A stretch of 64,000 nt of DNA from Bacteroidetes bacterium B1(2017) (GCA_002256395.1 NKJG01000001.1:1178001-1242000), one strand, 5' to 3'. Numbered from the stretch's first letter, positions 25,990 through 35,778 are shown. Notes: a model not told the origin generated them from the letters alone. Translations and numbers: made by a program.

Positions 25990-26511
25990 ATGAAAAAAAG
26001 TATCGTTTACATTATTGCTTTGAGTTTTGTTTTAGGTTCTTGTGCTAAGAAAAGCATGAGCGATTTTGACATTTTAAAAGAGAAAATTGCGAGCAAAGGA
26101 GCATCAAGTGGCAAAACCATAAAATACGTTTGTGATGGCGTGACAAGTTTGCCAACAGGCTTTCAATGTTTGGCAAATTCGGGAGGAGCCAAGAATCCAT
26201 TTCGATTTACCGAAACCAAAGTATTAGGTACTTGGTATAGTTCAAGTTACGATGTGTGTATTACCTATAAATCGGATGGAACAGGCGTAGCTAGGTTTAA
26301 GGGGGGGATTGGGTTTCCGGCTAGTTCTACAAACATTAAGTGGGGTATATGGGTAAACTCAACCGGCAAAGAAATAAATGCAAGCGCAAATCATTGGTAT
26401 ATTATGCACCAAGGTATTGGCGACCCACAGATAGAATTAATGAGTTATAATTATTCTTCTGGAGCACCTGGCGAAAGCTTTGGTTTTGTTAAGCAAAGTT
26501 GTCCGTTTTAA
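25990..26511 (+). CDS. Small lipoprotein, function unknown
   Basis: 173 residues. The signal peptide ends in lipobox VLGSC (SIVYIIALSFVLGSCAKK). The mature part has four further cysteines and a beta-rich segment (KVLGTWYSSSYDVCITYKSD, GTGVARFKGGIGFPA, IKWGIWVNSTG), reminiscent of lipocalin-like or META-type small lipoproteins, but I do not recognise a family. It follows an outer-membrane protein gene by 18 bp and ends ahead of a strong terminator, so the two form one unit. Confidence 0.72.
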   Translation: MKKSIVYIIALSFVLGSCAKKSMSDFDILKEKIASKGASSGKTIKYVCDGVTSLPTGFQCLANSGGAKNPFRFTETKVLGTWYSSSYDVCITYKSDGTGVARFKGGIGFPASSTNIKWGIWVNSTGKEINASANHWYIMHQGIGDPQIELMSYNYSSGAPGESFGFVKQSCPF

Positions 26512-26572
26512 TTTTGCCTCAAATTTAAAGTCTTGTTTATCCATAATGTTGTCTTCTTTATTGAGGCAACCT

Positions 26573-26603
26573 AAAAAGCCTAGCATTTTGCTAGGCTTTT
26601 TTT
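26573..26603 (+). terminator. Intrinsic terminator
   Basis: AAAAAGCCTAGC, loop ATTTT, GCTAGGCTTTTTTT. It closes the outer-membrane protein/lipoprotein unit; the A run on the other side would also allow minus-strand use. Confidence 0.9.
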
Positions 26604-26651
26604 ATGGCAAAATGGATTATTTTAGCCCAAAGAATTTTACCGTAAACACTC

Positions 26652-27206
26652 ATGAACAAACTCTCGGCAAAAGAAATCAAAGAACTCCTTGGCATTTTGA
26701 GCGCTAGGTTCGAGAAAAATACCAAGCGCCATAAAGGCCTTAATTGGGCAGATGTGAACGCAAAATTAGAAGCCAACACACAAAAACTTTGGAGCCTAAA
26801 TGAAATGGAAAAAACCGGTGGCGAACCAGATGTAATTAGCATTGATAAAAAAACTGGTGAATTTATTTTTTGTGATTGCTCTGTTGAAAGTCCAGCCGGG
26901 CGCCGTAGCCTTTGTTATGATAAAGAAGCATTGGATAGTAGAAAAGAAAATAAACCTGATGGAAGTGCTGTAGAAAAGGCTGCTGCCATGGGAATAGAAC
27001 TTTTAACTGTAGAGCATTATCATGAATTACAAAAGGTAGTTTCGGTTGATTTAAAAACATCGAGTTGGGTAGTTACACCCGCAAATATTCGCAAATTAGG
27101 TGGCTCTTTATTTGGTGATTTTAGATACCAAACTGTTTTTATTTACCATAATGGCGCGCAATCATACTATGCCGCCAGAGGCTTTAGAGGTTTGTTAAGG
27201 GTTTAG
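26652..27206 (+). CDS. DUF4256 family protein
   Basis: 184 residues, soluble, no signal. The phrases KRHKGLNWADVNAKLEA, SLNEMEKTGGEPDVI, FCDCSVESPAGRRSLCYD and AAAMGIELLTVEHYHELQK are hallmarks of the DUF4256 family, widespread in bacteria. Length agrees with the family. No function is known; the two closely spaced cysteines and the conserved glutamates hint at a binding site, which is inference. It starts 49 bp after the terminator and is followed by another small soluble gene 72 bp downstream. Confidence 0.83.
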   Translation: MNKLSAKEIKELLGILSARFEKNTKRHKGLNWADVNAKLEANTQKLWSLNEMEKTGGEPDVISIDKKTGEFIFCDCSVESPAGRRSLCYDKEALDSRKENKPDGSAVEKAAAMGIELLTVEHYHELQKVVSVDLKTSSWVVTPANIRKLGGSLFGDFRYQTVFIYHNGAQSYYAARGFRGLLRV

Positions 27207-27278
27207 TTTTTAAAACCATTTTTGTTTTTCTACTTCAGAAATTGATGTATTTTGTGTGCTCTTAAATTGATAATAAGC

Positions 27279-27857
27279 ATGAACCCAAAAGTAGATTTTT
27301 ATTTTAGTAAGGCTCGCAAATGGCAGGAGGAGATTGAGAAGTTAAGAGAGATTGCTCTAGAGTGCGGACTTACAGAAGAATTGAAATGGGGCTGCCCATG
27401 TTACATGTATCAAAAGAGTAATTTGGTTTTAGTACATGTGTTTAAAGACTATTGTGCCTTCTTGTTTTTTAAAGGCTCTTTGTTAACGGATACCGATAAA
27501 ATTTTATTTCAACAAACCGAAAATGTGCAAGCTGCTAGGCAGGCAAGGTTTACATCTATACAGGAAATTATAAAGCTTGAACCAATTTTAAAGGCGTATA
27601 TTTTTGAAGCCATAGAAATTGAAAAAGCTGGACTAAAAGTTCAGCTTAAGAAAACTGCGGAGTATACTATACCCGAAGAATTTGAGATTAAGTTAAAGGA
27701 AATTCCAGCTTTAAAAGCTGCTTTTGAGGCCTTAACTCCAGGCAGACAGCGCGGATATTTATTGCACTTTTCGTCCGCTAAGCAAGCTAAAACACGTGAA
27801 GCAAGAATTGAAAAATGCATGGAAGCCATCTTTAATGGCAAGGGTTTTGGCGAATAG
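27279..27857 (+). CDS. YdeI/DUF1801-like protein
   Basis: The start is put at the ATG at 27279 (MNPKVDFYFSKARKW), giving 192 residues. EELKWGCPCYMYQKSNLVLV, KDYCAFLFFKGSLL and the C-terminal LTPGRQRGYLLHFSSAKQAKTREARIEK are typical of the YdeI family, with a DUF1801 domain and a C-terminal YdeI/OmpD-associated helix pair. Bacillus YdeI has been linked to resistance to cationic peptides, but roles in other bacteria are not settled. Its stop abuts the stop of the convergent GT-C gene, with no room for a terminator. Confidence 0.82.
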   Translation: MNPKVDFYFSKARKWQEEIEKLREIALECGLTEELKWGCPCYMYQKSNLVLVHVFKDYCAFLFFKGSLLTDTDKILFQQTENVQAARQARFTSIQEIIKLEPILKAYIFEAIEIEKAGLKVQLKKTAEYTIPEEFEIKLKEIPALKAAFEALTPGRQRGYLLHFSSAKQAKTREARIEKCMEAIFNGKGFGE

Positions 27858-29288
27858 CTAGTTTCTACTTTTTTTATAAACGTACAATCCCTCTTGCGGG
27901 TAAGCCAATAACTCTTGCAAACTATCTGTTTGTAGTTTTGGCAAATCTTCGTCGAAAACAATTAGGTAATTCGCTTTTGTGTTAAGTGTATCGCGCGTTA
28001 TTATGGGCATCCAGCTTAGGTTTTTGGTTTTGCGGTAAAAATTTAAGGCTGGTCCCACTTGCCAATTTGCACTAAGGTTTAATACCTCGTTTGTTTTAGT
28101 TTCTTTTTCTAAAACAGAGAGTATTTCATAGTGATGACAATCGTAAGGAATTTCTCTAAAGCGCATGCCATTATAGCTGTAAAGTGTATGTGCAAACAAT
28201 ACGAGTGCTAAACTGTATGAAGTAATTAGTGCTGGTACTTTAAGGTACTTTAGTGATATCAAAAACCTAAAAAATAGCATTACACTTATGCTTTGCAATA
28301 CACTTAAAAACAAGCCTGTTCTTTTAATAGGGTATAAGCTATGCGTAAGCCTATGATTAAGTTCAATAAATAGTGCTGAAACCAACACTAAAAACAAAGT
28401 AAAAATCCATTCCCTGTAGGCAGGGTTGGTTCGAACCGATTTAAAGAAACCGGCACCAATTGCAACGACTAAAAGGAAGATAGGAGTAATGTCCCAAATC
28501 GCTAACAATTGAGGATTTAAGGCATAATTGTTATCATAAATATAGCACCATAATTGATCTTCTACCACATTGTTTAGAAACCCATCTTTACCTCCAAAAT
28601 ACAATTGTTGTGCTGCTTGTAATTTACCAAAAACCACAAGTAAGTAAGCTAATGAAAGCAATGGAAACACATAGGTTTTAACTTGCTTTATTAAAACAGC
28701 TTTTTGAACGTTTTTTTGCGAAAGAAACAGAATAGCATGATACAGATTTAAAGCACTCCAAAAATACACTAAGTTAAAATTAGAAAGCATAGCCACAGTA
28801 GCTACTTGAATGGCCCAAAACAGCTTATTCGACAGTGGCTCCCGCATTCCTTTTATAAACAAGAAAATGCTAAATGCCATACAGGCAAACGAAAATCCAT
28901 AGCCCCGCGCTAAGGAGAAAAAATCGAGTAAATATGGGTTGGCGCAAGCAAGTAAATACAAGCCTAGTGACCAGGTATTGTCTTGGTTTTTGGCAATTGA
29001 AACTAGGCTAAACAAAAACAATAAAAACGAGAGCGATGATACTAATCTTAGCACTCCTGTATGTTCTAATCCTATTGCGGCTATAAATTTCATGTATAGG
29101 CTATTTACAATATGATTATTGGCACTAACATCCGTTGAAAAGGCAAGTATGTCCTTTATGTTTTTAGGTGAGTACACTTCATAACTAAAAGCCTCATCGT
29201 GGGTAATAGGCGAGAGAAACGACTTTTTAAACACTAAAAAGCTGAGCAACAAGGCCGGAATAAGAAGTAGCTTTGAGAGTTTATTCAT
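27858..29288 (-). CDS. GT-C-type membrane glycosyltransferase-like protein
   Basis: 476 residues with about ten to twelve membrane helices. The first periplasmic loop has the acidic pair in SPITHDEAFSYEVYSP, as in the catalytic loop of GT39/PMT-like and ArnT-like transferases. SANNHIVNSLYMKF and LFSLARGYGFSFACMAFSIF also fit this group. A soluble C-terminal part (~400-476) contains ANWQVGPALNFYRKTKNL. Such enzymes move sugars from polyprenyl-phosphate donors to a periplasmic acceptor; which one is unknown. Its start overlaps the stop of the GH3 gene by 8 bp, so the two are translated together, which is an unexpected pairing. Confidence 0.75.
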   Translation of the reverse strand: MNKLSKLLLIPALLLSFLVFKKSFLSPITHDEAFSYEVYSPKNIKDILAFSTDVSANNHIVNSLYMKFIAAIGLEHTGVLRLVSSLSFLLFLFSLVSIAKNQDNTWSLGLYLLACANPYLLDFFSLARGYGFSFACMAFSIFLFIKGMREPLSNKLFWAIQVATVAMLSNFNLVYFWSALNLYHAILFLSQKNVQKAVLIKQVKTYVFPLLSLAYLLVVFGKLQAAQQLYFGGKDGFLNNVVEDQLWCYIYDNNYALNPQLLAIWDITPIFLLVVAIGAGFFKSVRTNPAYREWIFTLFLVLVSALFIELNHRLTHSLYPIKRTGLFLSVLQSISVMLFFRFLISLKYLKVPALITSYSLALVLFAHTLYSYNGMRFREIPYDCHHYEILSVLEKETKTNEVLNLSANWQVGPALNFYRKTKNLSWMPIITRDTLNTKANYLIVFDEDLPKLQTDSLQELLAYPQEGLYVYKKSRN

Positions 29289-31470
29289 GTAAATAATTCT
29301 CTTTAATGGGTACTATAAAAACTAATTGTTGATCTTGGCTATGGCTTCCAATTGTAAGAGTATACTTCCCAGGGTATAGTTTCCAATGATTGTTTTCTAA
29401 ATCCCATTTTTTGAGCTCTTCAATAGGTATACTAAAGTTAAGTTCAACACTATCATTAGCAGCTATGCTTGGTTTTTGAAATGCTTTTAATTCTTTCACT
29501 GGCATTCTGTTGCCATTTGGGTAACTGATATATGCTTGAACCACTTCTGCCGCATGTTTGGAGCTATTATTTTTAACCTGAACACTAAACTGAATATGTG
29601 TTTTGTTAAGCTTTGGTTTTTGTTTCCATTGGTAACTAAAGTTGGCATAACTTAATCCAAATCCAAAGGGATATTTTTGGTTTTGATCCAAGTATCGGTA
29701 GGTTCGGCCCTGCATATCATAATTTGTAAAGGAAGGCAAGTTTTGAATGTTTTGATAATAGGTAATTGGCAATTTACCAGATGGAGAGCAAGTACCAAAC
29801 AACACATCTGCAAGGGCATTTCCGCCTTGTTCGCCAGGGTACCAAGCTACTAAAATGGCATCAGCCATAGCCTCAATTTCTGTAAGATTAAAGCAAGCCC
29901 CACCTGTAATGACAACAATGAGTTTTTGTGTTGGATTTGCTTTTTTATAAGCTCTCAAAAAGGCTAGTTGTGAAGCTGGAAGTTCGTTGTTAGTTCTATC
30001 TCCGCCATGGTTTGATAAAAAAGCATCGCCTTCTTCGCCTTCATAATCGGGTGTGGTGCCAATAAACGCAATACTAATTTTTGCATTGCTTGCTGCCCAT
30101 AGTCCACCAAAATGTGTGGTATCTGTAAAGCTATACCCAGCATTGTATTCAACTCTTGTGCCTGCGCCTACAGCAGCTGTAATGCCACTAACAAAACTAA
30201 CAGGGTGTGCACTTAAGCCATTATAATTTCCTAGCAACACATCTTCAGAGGAAGCAATTGAACCTAATAACATAAGTGCATTTACCTTATCTTTTTGCAA
30301 AGGCAAAACGCCGTTGTTGCTAAGTAATACAATAGATTCTTGTGCCATTTGTCTGGCCAGTTTTAGATGATAGGCATTGGCAATACTATCTTGCCCAAAG
30401 CTTAAATAGCTAGGATTTGCATGCACATTTAACAATCCTAATTTAAGTTGCGTACGAAGGGTTGGTTCAATTGCTGCATTTAGATCTTCTAGTGTAATTA
30501 AATTTCTTTTATATGCGTTTAATAAATCGGCACTTAGCATAGAACCGCATTCTAAATTTACTCCTTCTTTAATGGCTTGAGCCGCAATTACAGCGCCATC
30601 TGTTTCTGTTTTATGTCCGCTTCTAATATCTTCTAAAGCCCAGCAATCTGTGAGTACTTGGCCCTTAAACATATATTCTTTTCGTAATACTTGTGTGAGC
30701 AAAAAATTGCCTGTACAACAAGGTTGATCATTCACTCTGTTATACGCGCACATAACACTTTCTACATGTGCATCTACTAATTTTTTAAAGGCATAGAGAT
30801 AGGTTTCTCGTAAGTCTTTTTCATCAAGCAACGCGTTAAATGAGTGGCGTTGATTTTCGGGTCCACTATGCACGGCAAAATGTTTTGCGCAGGCAGCTGC
30901 TTTTAATTGGTTTGGGTTATTTCCTTGCAATCCACCTACAAATGCAATGCCCATTTGCGATGTTAAGTAAGGGTCTTCGCCATAGGTTTCTTGTGCACGT
31001 CCCCAGCGAGGGTCGCGGTAAATATTTATATTAGGAGCCCAAAAGCTTAAGCCTTGATATTGTTGAAGCGCATGTTTGGCGCAAGCTAAATTATACTTAG
31101 CTCTAGCTTCGGTAGAAATGGCATCTGCAACGTTTTTAAGCAGGCTTGGATTAAAGCTTGCCGCCATGCCAATTGCTTGAGGAAACACTGTTGCTTGGCC
31201 TGCTCTTGCTACACCATGTAAGCCTTCGTTCCACCAATTATAAGAGGCAATTTTTAAGCGAGGAACACCTTCGTTTTGGAAAGTGAGGAGGTTTATTTTT
31301 TCTTCAACGCTCAGTGTTTGTAAAAGATTTGCAATGCGTGCATCTTGGCTTAAGCTAGTATCTGCAAAGGTATTGGGCGTTTGTGCAATAAGCTGTTTCG
31401 GTTCGAACCAAAGCAATAGGGCAGGTAAAAGCCATTTCAAAAAGGCTAAAGAATGTTTAATTGTATTCAT
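29281..31470 (-). CDS. Glycoside hydrolase family 3, beta-xylosidase-like
   Basis: The start is put at ATG 31470, which gives a signal-type N-terminus (HSLAFLKWLLPALLLWF) and leaves 25 bp to the upstream gene; earlier starts would run into that gene. 729 residues: GH3 N-terminal barrel with YNWWNEGLHGVARAG and FWAPNINIYRDPRWGRAQET, the nucleophile in VLTDCWALEDI (Asp275), the C-terminal GH3 domain with the acid/base region DYEGEEGDAFLSNHGG, and a terminal Fn3-like domain (YPGKYTLTIGSHS). The TDCWA form and YEGEEGD are those of bacterial and plant beta-xylosidase/arabinosidase-type GH3. Likely periplasmic, cleaving xylo-oligomers or related glycosides. It sits between a DUF4838 gene and the GT-C gene. 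Confidence 0.87.
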   Translation of the reverse strand: MNTIKHSLAFLKWLLPALLLWFEPKQLIAQTPNTFADTSLSQDARIANLLQTLSVEEKINLLTFQNEGVPRLKIASYNWWNEGLHGVARAGQATVFPQAIGMAASFNPSLLKNVADAISTEARAKYNLACAKHALQQYQGLSFWAPNINIYRDPRWGRAQETYGEDPYLTSQMGIAFVGGLQGNNPNQLKAAACAKHFAVHSGPENQRHSFNALLDEKDLRETYLYAFKKLVDAHVESVMCAYNRVNDQPCCTGNFLLTQVLRKEYMFKGQVLTDCWALEDIRSGHKTETDGAVIAAQAIKEGVNLECGSMLSADLLNAYKRNLITLEDLNAAIEPTLRTQLKLGLLNVHANPSYLSFGQDSIANAYHLKLARQMAQESIVLLSNNGVLPLQKDKVNALMLLGSIASSEDVLLGNYNGLSAHPVSFVSGITAAVGAGTRVEYNAGYSFTDTTHFGGLWAASNAKISIAFIGTTPDYEGEEGDAFLSNHGGDRTNNELPASQLAFLRAYKKANPTQKLIVVITGGACFNLTEIEAMADAILVAWYPGEQGGNALADVLFGTCSPSGKLPITYYQNIQNLPSFTNYDMQGRTYRYLDQNQKYPFGFGLSYANFSYQWKQKPKLNKTHIQFSVQVKNNSSKHAAEVVQAYISYPNGNRMPVKELKAFQKPSIAANDSVELNFSIPIEELKKWDLENNHWKLYPGKYTLTIGSHSQDQQLVFIVPIKENYLHE

Positions 31471-31495
31471 TGAGTTTCTTCCCATAAAGGATAAA

Positions 31496-33784
31496 TTAAT
31501 ACAGCTCCACCTCGTCAATAAATAACCATCCGTTGCCGTTAACTCCACGCCAAGTAGGGAGTTTGCCGGGGTTTATTATTTTTATTTTTAAGTAACGCGT
31601 ATACATTGGTTTCGAGAATGTTAGGCTTAAGGGGTATTTTCCTACTTCTAGTTTTAATCCTACTGTTGCATTTGCTACTTGCTCTTCTTGTTGTACTAAA
31701 TAAATTCCTTTGTTTAGTTTTAGCCCTTGTACCAGTAGTTTACTTGGCCCAACAATCCAAGCTTGGTTGTTTTCTAAAAATCTACAACTTACTTGGCGTA
31801 TAGTATCTTCTTTTCCTAAATCAATAATAAACTCTGCATCGCGGCCCCACCATCCCATCCAATTAAACTGGTATTCTATGGTTCCTCTAAGTCCATTGTT
31901 TATGCTTTGTTGGTAGTGCCAGCTTTCTTCATCCTTAATATTGGATCCATCTCTATAGGCCTTATCTGGAGCTTGTTGATATAGAATGGCTTTGTTTAAT
32001 GCTTTATGCGTGCAAGTGGCCTGAGCCCAATCTGCCTGCGTGCGGGCATAATACTCTTGTGGTGTAAGATAGCGTTCGTGCAAAATGCTTGGTCCATATA
32101 ACTTAGCATACTGCGTAAAGGTATCTAACACTTGTGCATAGCTTGGTCCGTTTGGTAATAGCCCATGTGTGTGTTGGTTTTGTGGGGTGGGGTTTGAGCT
32201 AAAGATCCAATTATCACCTGCTGCGGTTAATTTCATACATTCTAAGGTAGCATATCTAATACTTTGCATAAGCATTTGAACGCGTTGGTAAAGTATGGGT
32301 TCGGCACTCGTTTTTTGTAAGGCTTGATCCAACAAGCGAGTATATTCTTGCAAGTATGCAGCACTTAAAAAACTATTTATAAATGTGGCAGGTGGCTCAT
32401 ACAAAGTAAGGCTCATACCCGATTGATTTAGCGCTTCTGTTTGTAGTTGTATCAAGGCATAAACTTCTTCTGAGGCATCGCCATAATAGTGTTCAATAAA
32501 GTATTTGTAGAGGCTATCTGTATTTAAACTTGGGTTCCATACAAGCTTCGAAAGGGCATATGCTCTTAATGGTTCAAACTCACCAGAGGGTTTGTTATAG
32601 CCTTGTTCAAAAATCATATTCACCCCATATTTTTTAAACAAACTTAAGTTGGCACCAAGCACTTGCCAATTAGGAAAGGGTCCAACTAAATGCGAAAAAT
32701 TTATCACATAATCCCAAACCAATATATTGTTTGAAAGCTTACTCCAATTGGCTAAATCGGTCTCAAAATCTGTTCCAGCTATGGGTTTAGCTCTATTGCT
32801 TTCTATGGTACATAGCATAATATTTACGTTGGGCAAAGGCTTCGTTAGCTTTGGTGCCGATCGGCTATATTGATAGGCTAGCGTAGATATTATTTTGTTT
32901 GGAAAAGCCTTGGCAACTTCGTTTACAAATCTAATAATAGAACCAGCTGCACTGCCTTCTTCTTTATCTATGGCAGCGCAGTGTGCACATTCGCAATAAT
33001 TATAATTATCCATTTGCGAAACGCTCCAATATAAGGCTTCAGGTTTTGCTGCCATTTCTTTGGCTAAGTTTGTTTTTACTAGTTCTAAAGCTTCTTTAGA
33101 GCTTAAGCAAACTTGGTCCGGTATGCGTATGCCATTGCGCAAGGCAAAATATTCGGGGTGTTTTCCAAACCACTCTTGCGGTGGTAATAATTTGTGAAGC
33201 GTATGAACCCAAAGTCCCCAATTGGTATGGTTTTCAAAGGTATTGTCTTTACTATGTGTTAAGCCATGAAAATTGGCAAATTGTCCGCGACGACATTCTC
33301 CATAAAACACTTCTCTATACTCAAAGGCGGGCTCTTCATAACATGCTTTTTTGGGCAAGCCATTTTTTTCAATCTCTAGCAAAAGTTTGCGTTGCTCTTG
33401 GCGGTAATAAGTAAGTTTATTATCGGGTGTGGCTAAGGGGTAAAGACTAGGTCTATCAACCGCATCGGCGCTAAGGTAATTAAATCCAAATACGGTTTCA
33501 AGGAAATGATACACTGCATGTTCTCTTGCCTCCGAATTTGCTGCAGCAATGCGAATTTCTTTTTTATTGCAACTCCATTCAAAGGCATCGGCGGGAGCAT
33601 TTATTTTGCTTTTTATTTTGCTGTCAACAACGATATCAAAACCAAGAGTTTTTTTGTAAAAAAACCGCGTAATCTCTTGTTCTAATAGTTGTTTTTCTGC
33701 TTCTTGTGCATGTAGGTTCAGACCCCAAAAGCCGAACACAAAAACCAAAGCCAAGTATAATGAATAGGATAGCTTAGCAAACAT
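31496..33784 (-). CDS. DUF4838 protein, glycosidase-like, with discoidin-type end
   Basis: 762 residues with a signal peptide (SLYLALVFVFGFWGLNLHAQ). Residues ~25-115 are an N-terminal alpha/beta domain (EIRIAAANSEAREHAVYHFL, FGFNYLSADAVDRPSLYPL) of the kind that precedes GH20- and GH67-like barrels. The central DUF4838 domain carries SVSQMDNYNYCECAHC, then AIDKEEGSAAGSIIRFVNEV. The last ~150 residues form a discoidin/F5-8-like beta domain (RDAEFIIDLGKEDTIRQVS). DUF4838 proteins are grouped with alpha-glucuronidase-like enzymes but few are tested. With the GH3 gene 25 bp downstream, a role in breaking down a uronic-acid or xylan-type glycan is plausible. Confidence 0.82.
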   Translation of the reverse strand: MFAKLSYSLYLALVFVFGFWGLNLHAQEAEKQLLEQEITRFFYKKTLGFDIVVDSKIKSKINAPADAFEWSCNKKEIRIAAANSEAREHAVYHFLETVFGFNYLSADAVDRPSLYPLATPDNKLTYYRQEQRKLLLEIEKNGLPKKACYEEPAFEYREVFYGECRRGQFANFHGLTHSKDNTFENHTNWGLWVHTLHKLLPPQEWFGKHPEYFALRNGIRIPDQVCLSSKEALELVKTNLAKEMAAKPEALYWSVSQMDNYNYCECAHCAAIDKEEGSAAGSIIRFVNEVAKAFPNKIISTLAYQYSRSAPKLTKPLPNVNIMLCTIESNRAKPIAGTDFETDLANWSKLSNNILVWDYVINFSHLVGPFPNWQVLGANLSLFKKYGVNMIFEQGYNKPSGEFEPLRAYALSKLVWNPSLNTDSLYKYFIEHYYGDASEEVYALIQLQTEALNQSGMSLTLYEPPATFINSFLSAAYLQEYTRLLDQALQKTSAEPILYQRVQMLMQSIRYATLECMKLTAAGDNWIFSSNPTPQNQHTHGLLPNGPSYAQVLDTFTQYAKLYGPSILHERYLTPQEYYARTQADWAQATCTHKALNKAILYQQAPDKAYRDGSNIKDEESWHYQQSINNGLRGTIEYQFNWMGWWGRDAEFIIDLGKEDTIRQVSCRFLENNQAWIVGPSKLLVQGLKLNKGIYLVQQEEQVANATVGLKLEVGKYPLSLTFSKPMYTRYLKIKIINPGKLPTWRGVNGNGWLFIDEVELY

Positions 33785-33797
33785 AGTATAGAGATTT

Positions 33798-35684
33798 TTA
33801 TTTTAGCAATCTAGCATAAAATTCGCCTTTAGGTGTGCTTATTTTTAATAGATAAACACCTGCGCTTAAAGTTGGTAATTCCAGCAAATAGGGTGATTCA
33901 AAATTGCCACTTAATTGGTGTATGGTTTTACCGCTTAGTTCGCTTAATTCAATACGTATTAAACGTTCTTGCTTTACATCAATAATTAGGTTTGAACCAA
34001 CAAGAGGGTTTGGAAATATGGTAAACAAAGAGCCAAATTCTTTTGATAATCCCGTGCTTGTTACCACATAATTTTTGCAAAGGGTATCGCTACTAAACCC
34101 AATTGAATCTTGATTTAATTTGCTTGCAAAAACACATAGGGTATAGCTACCAGCACTATCAATTTGTAAGGTACTGGCAGCGCTTAAAATGGAGTTGGTG
34201 TTTGGTAATAAATCTAATCCACTAAAGCTTTCTTGAATCTTTGTTTTGCCTAAAAGTGCATAGGTTATGGCAATTTCTTGAAGGCTCACTTCACCTGTGT
34301 TTGTTAGGCTTGCGCTAAGGCTGTTTGAACCTTTTTGTAAGGTAATAGGTTCAAGAATAGAGTCTATATGAATTGATTTTTTATACTCAATTGAAAAGTC
34401 TTTTCTTAAGGTATCATTCGTTGTAAATGGATCAAATGGAGTTTTTACCCATGTTTTTAAGGTATAATTTCCGCCTGTTAAAATGCTTATTGAGTTGCTA
34501 AATGTATACGTATAACTGTTGCCAGGAGCAATGTTTAAGCCGCTTAAGTTGGCGCTATCCTTTGTACTTTGGTTAAGCGAGTAAAATACTTGCAAACTAT
34601 CTATAGGTCTATTGCTTAAATTTTTCAGTTTAATTCGCACTTGGTTCAAACCTCTTTGTAAGCTTATTGGAGCTAGAATAGAATCCATAGAAAGGTCTAT
34701 AAGGGGCGGTGGTGGCGTACCAACAGAATCTTTAGTTGCCAGCCAAATAGTTCCATTCATTATTAGTCGACCATGATTTCCATTAGCATCTGTGGTCCAA
34801 CCATTATACAAATTATCTCCAGTATCTCCGGTTCCATCATCAGCTGGAGAGCTATCTCCAATGGCCACAACTTTGCCTTTACCATACCTGCAATAGGCCA
34901 CCAACACATTGCTATTTCCAAAGGCAGAACCATTATTGTATACAATTCCTTTTATGGTTGCATTAGCGCTTGGGTCAAGACTAATAGTATTTCCACTAGC
35001 CCACATAACTTGCGTAACATCGCCCATGGGTCCATGTAATAACGAATCGTTTGGAAGATTTGGAATATTAGAACTTAGCGGTGAAACGCTTACCGAATCA
35101 AATAAAAACCCAAATGGATTAAATTGAATACCATTGTTTTTAAACAAATCATTTAATATTTGGGGCGAATCTTTACCATCATTGTTTCTATCTGAATTGG
35201 CGTGATCAGCCACCAAAAATAAGCCTCCACCATTTTGCACAAATTGAATGATAGCCGTTTTTTGAGCAGCCGTAAACAAAATATTGGGTTCACAAATTAC
35301 ATAAATGCTGTAGTTGCTAAGGTCTTGCGGGTTACTAGTATTTCCATAACTTATAACACCATTATAAGGCAATGTTTCTACTCCGTATCCTTGTTTAGCA
35401 CACGCCACACCCCAAGCCGAAAGAGCGCCTTTCCAATAGGTTTCTAGTGTACTTGCCGTAATTCCAGATTGTGCTGGTGTTGGGTAACGTTGCGCATTTC
35501 CCTCACTACCACTGCCAATGGTAGCGTTGGGGTTCCAAGTCATATTATTTAAATCTTCGTCTATCACCCAATCAGCATTGCCTGCGGTTTCGGCTTTGCT
35601 AGCATCAAACAATACCTTTACAGTTTGTGCCGAACCTAAAAAACCTAACGATAATAGAACAAAAAGTGAGACTAGTTTTTTCAT
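33798..35684 (-). CDS. T9SS cargo with glutamine-amidotransferase-like domain
   Basis: 628 residues with a signal peptide (LVSLFVLLSLGFLGSAQ). Residues ~20-315 have a class I amidotransferase-like (DUF4350/ThuA-like) fold: VKVLFDASKAETAGNADW, SNYSIYVICEPN, FVQNGGGLFLVADHANSD, GKGKVVAIGDSSPADDGT. The reactive cysteine of true amidotransferases is not evident. Two CARDB-like Ig domains follow (~325-530; both contain SILEPI/LQ+G+N), then a T9SS type A domain (FTIFPNPLVGS, LSELSGKTI, SAGVYLLKIST). Surface-exposed or secreted. It is 13 bp upstream of the DUF4838 gene and heads this run, so a link to glycan use is likely by context. Confidence 0.8.
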   Translation of the reverse strand: MKKLVSLFVLLSLGFLGSAQTVKVLFDASKAETAGNADWVIDEDLNNMTWNPNATIGSGSEGNAQRYPTPAQSGITASTLETYWKGALSAWGVACAKQGYGVETLPYNGVISYGNTSNPQDLSNYSIYVICEPNILFTAAQKTAIIQFVQNGGGLFLVADHANSDRNNDGKDSPQILNDLFKNNGIQFNPFGFLFDSVSVSPLSSNIPNLPNDSLLHGPMGDVTQVMWASGNTISLDPSANATIKGIVYNNGSAFGNSNVLVAYCRYGKGKVVAIGDSSPADDGTGDTGDNLYNGWTTDANGNHGRLIMNGTIWLATKDSVGTPPPPLIDLSMDSILAPISLQRGLNQVRIKLKNLSNRPIDSLQVFYSLNQSTKDSANLSGLNIAPGNSYTYTFSNSISILTGGNYTLKTWVKTPFDPFTTNDTLRKDFSIEYKKSIHIDSILEPITLQKGSNSLSASLTNTGEVSLQEIAITYALLGKTKIQESFSGLDLLPNTNSILSAASTLQIDSAGSYTLCVFASKLNQDSIGFSSDTLCKNYVVTSTGLSKEFGSLFTIFPNPLVGSNLIIDVKQERLIRIELSELSGKTIHQLSGNFESPYLLELPTLSAGVYLLKISTPKGEFYARLLK

Positions 35685-35726
35685 ATGTTAGAACAAAGAA
35701 CGGAAATACTTGGCCTATAAAAAAGA

Positions 35727-35756
35727 AAAGCGGCAGACTCGTTTGAGTTGCCGCTT
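35727..35756 (-). terminator. Terminator of the SprB-repeat gene
   Basis: On the minus strand AAAGCGGCAACTC, loop, GAGTCTGCCGCTTT with one bulged base, followed by TTCTTTTTT. It lies 22 bp beyond the stop of the 1113-residue gene. Confidence 0.88.
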
Positions 35757-35778
35757 TCTTTTTGGAGTTAGTGAGATA

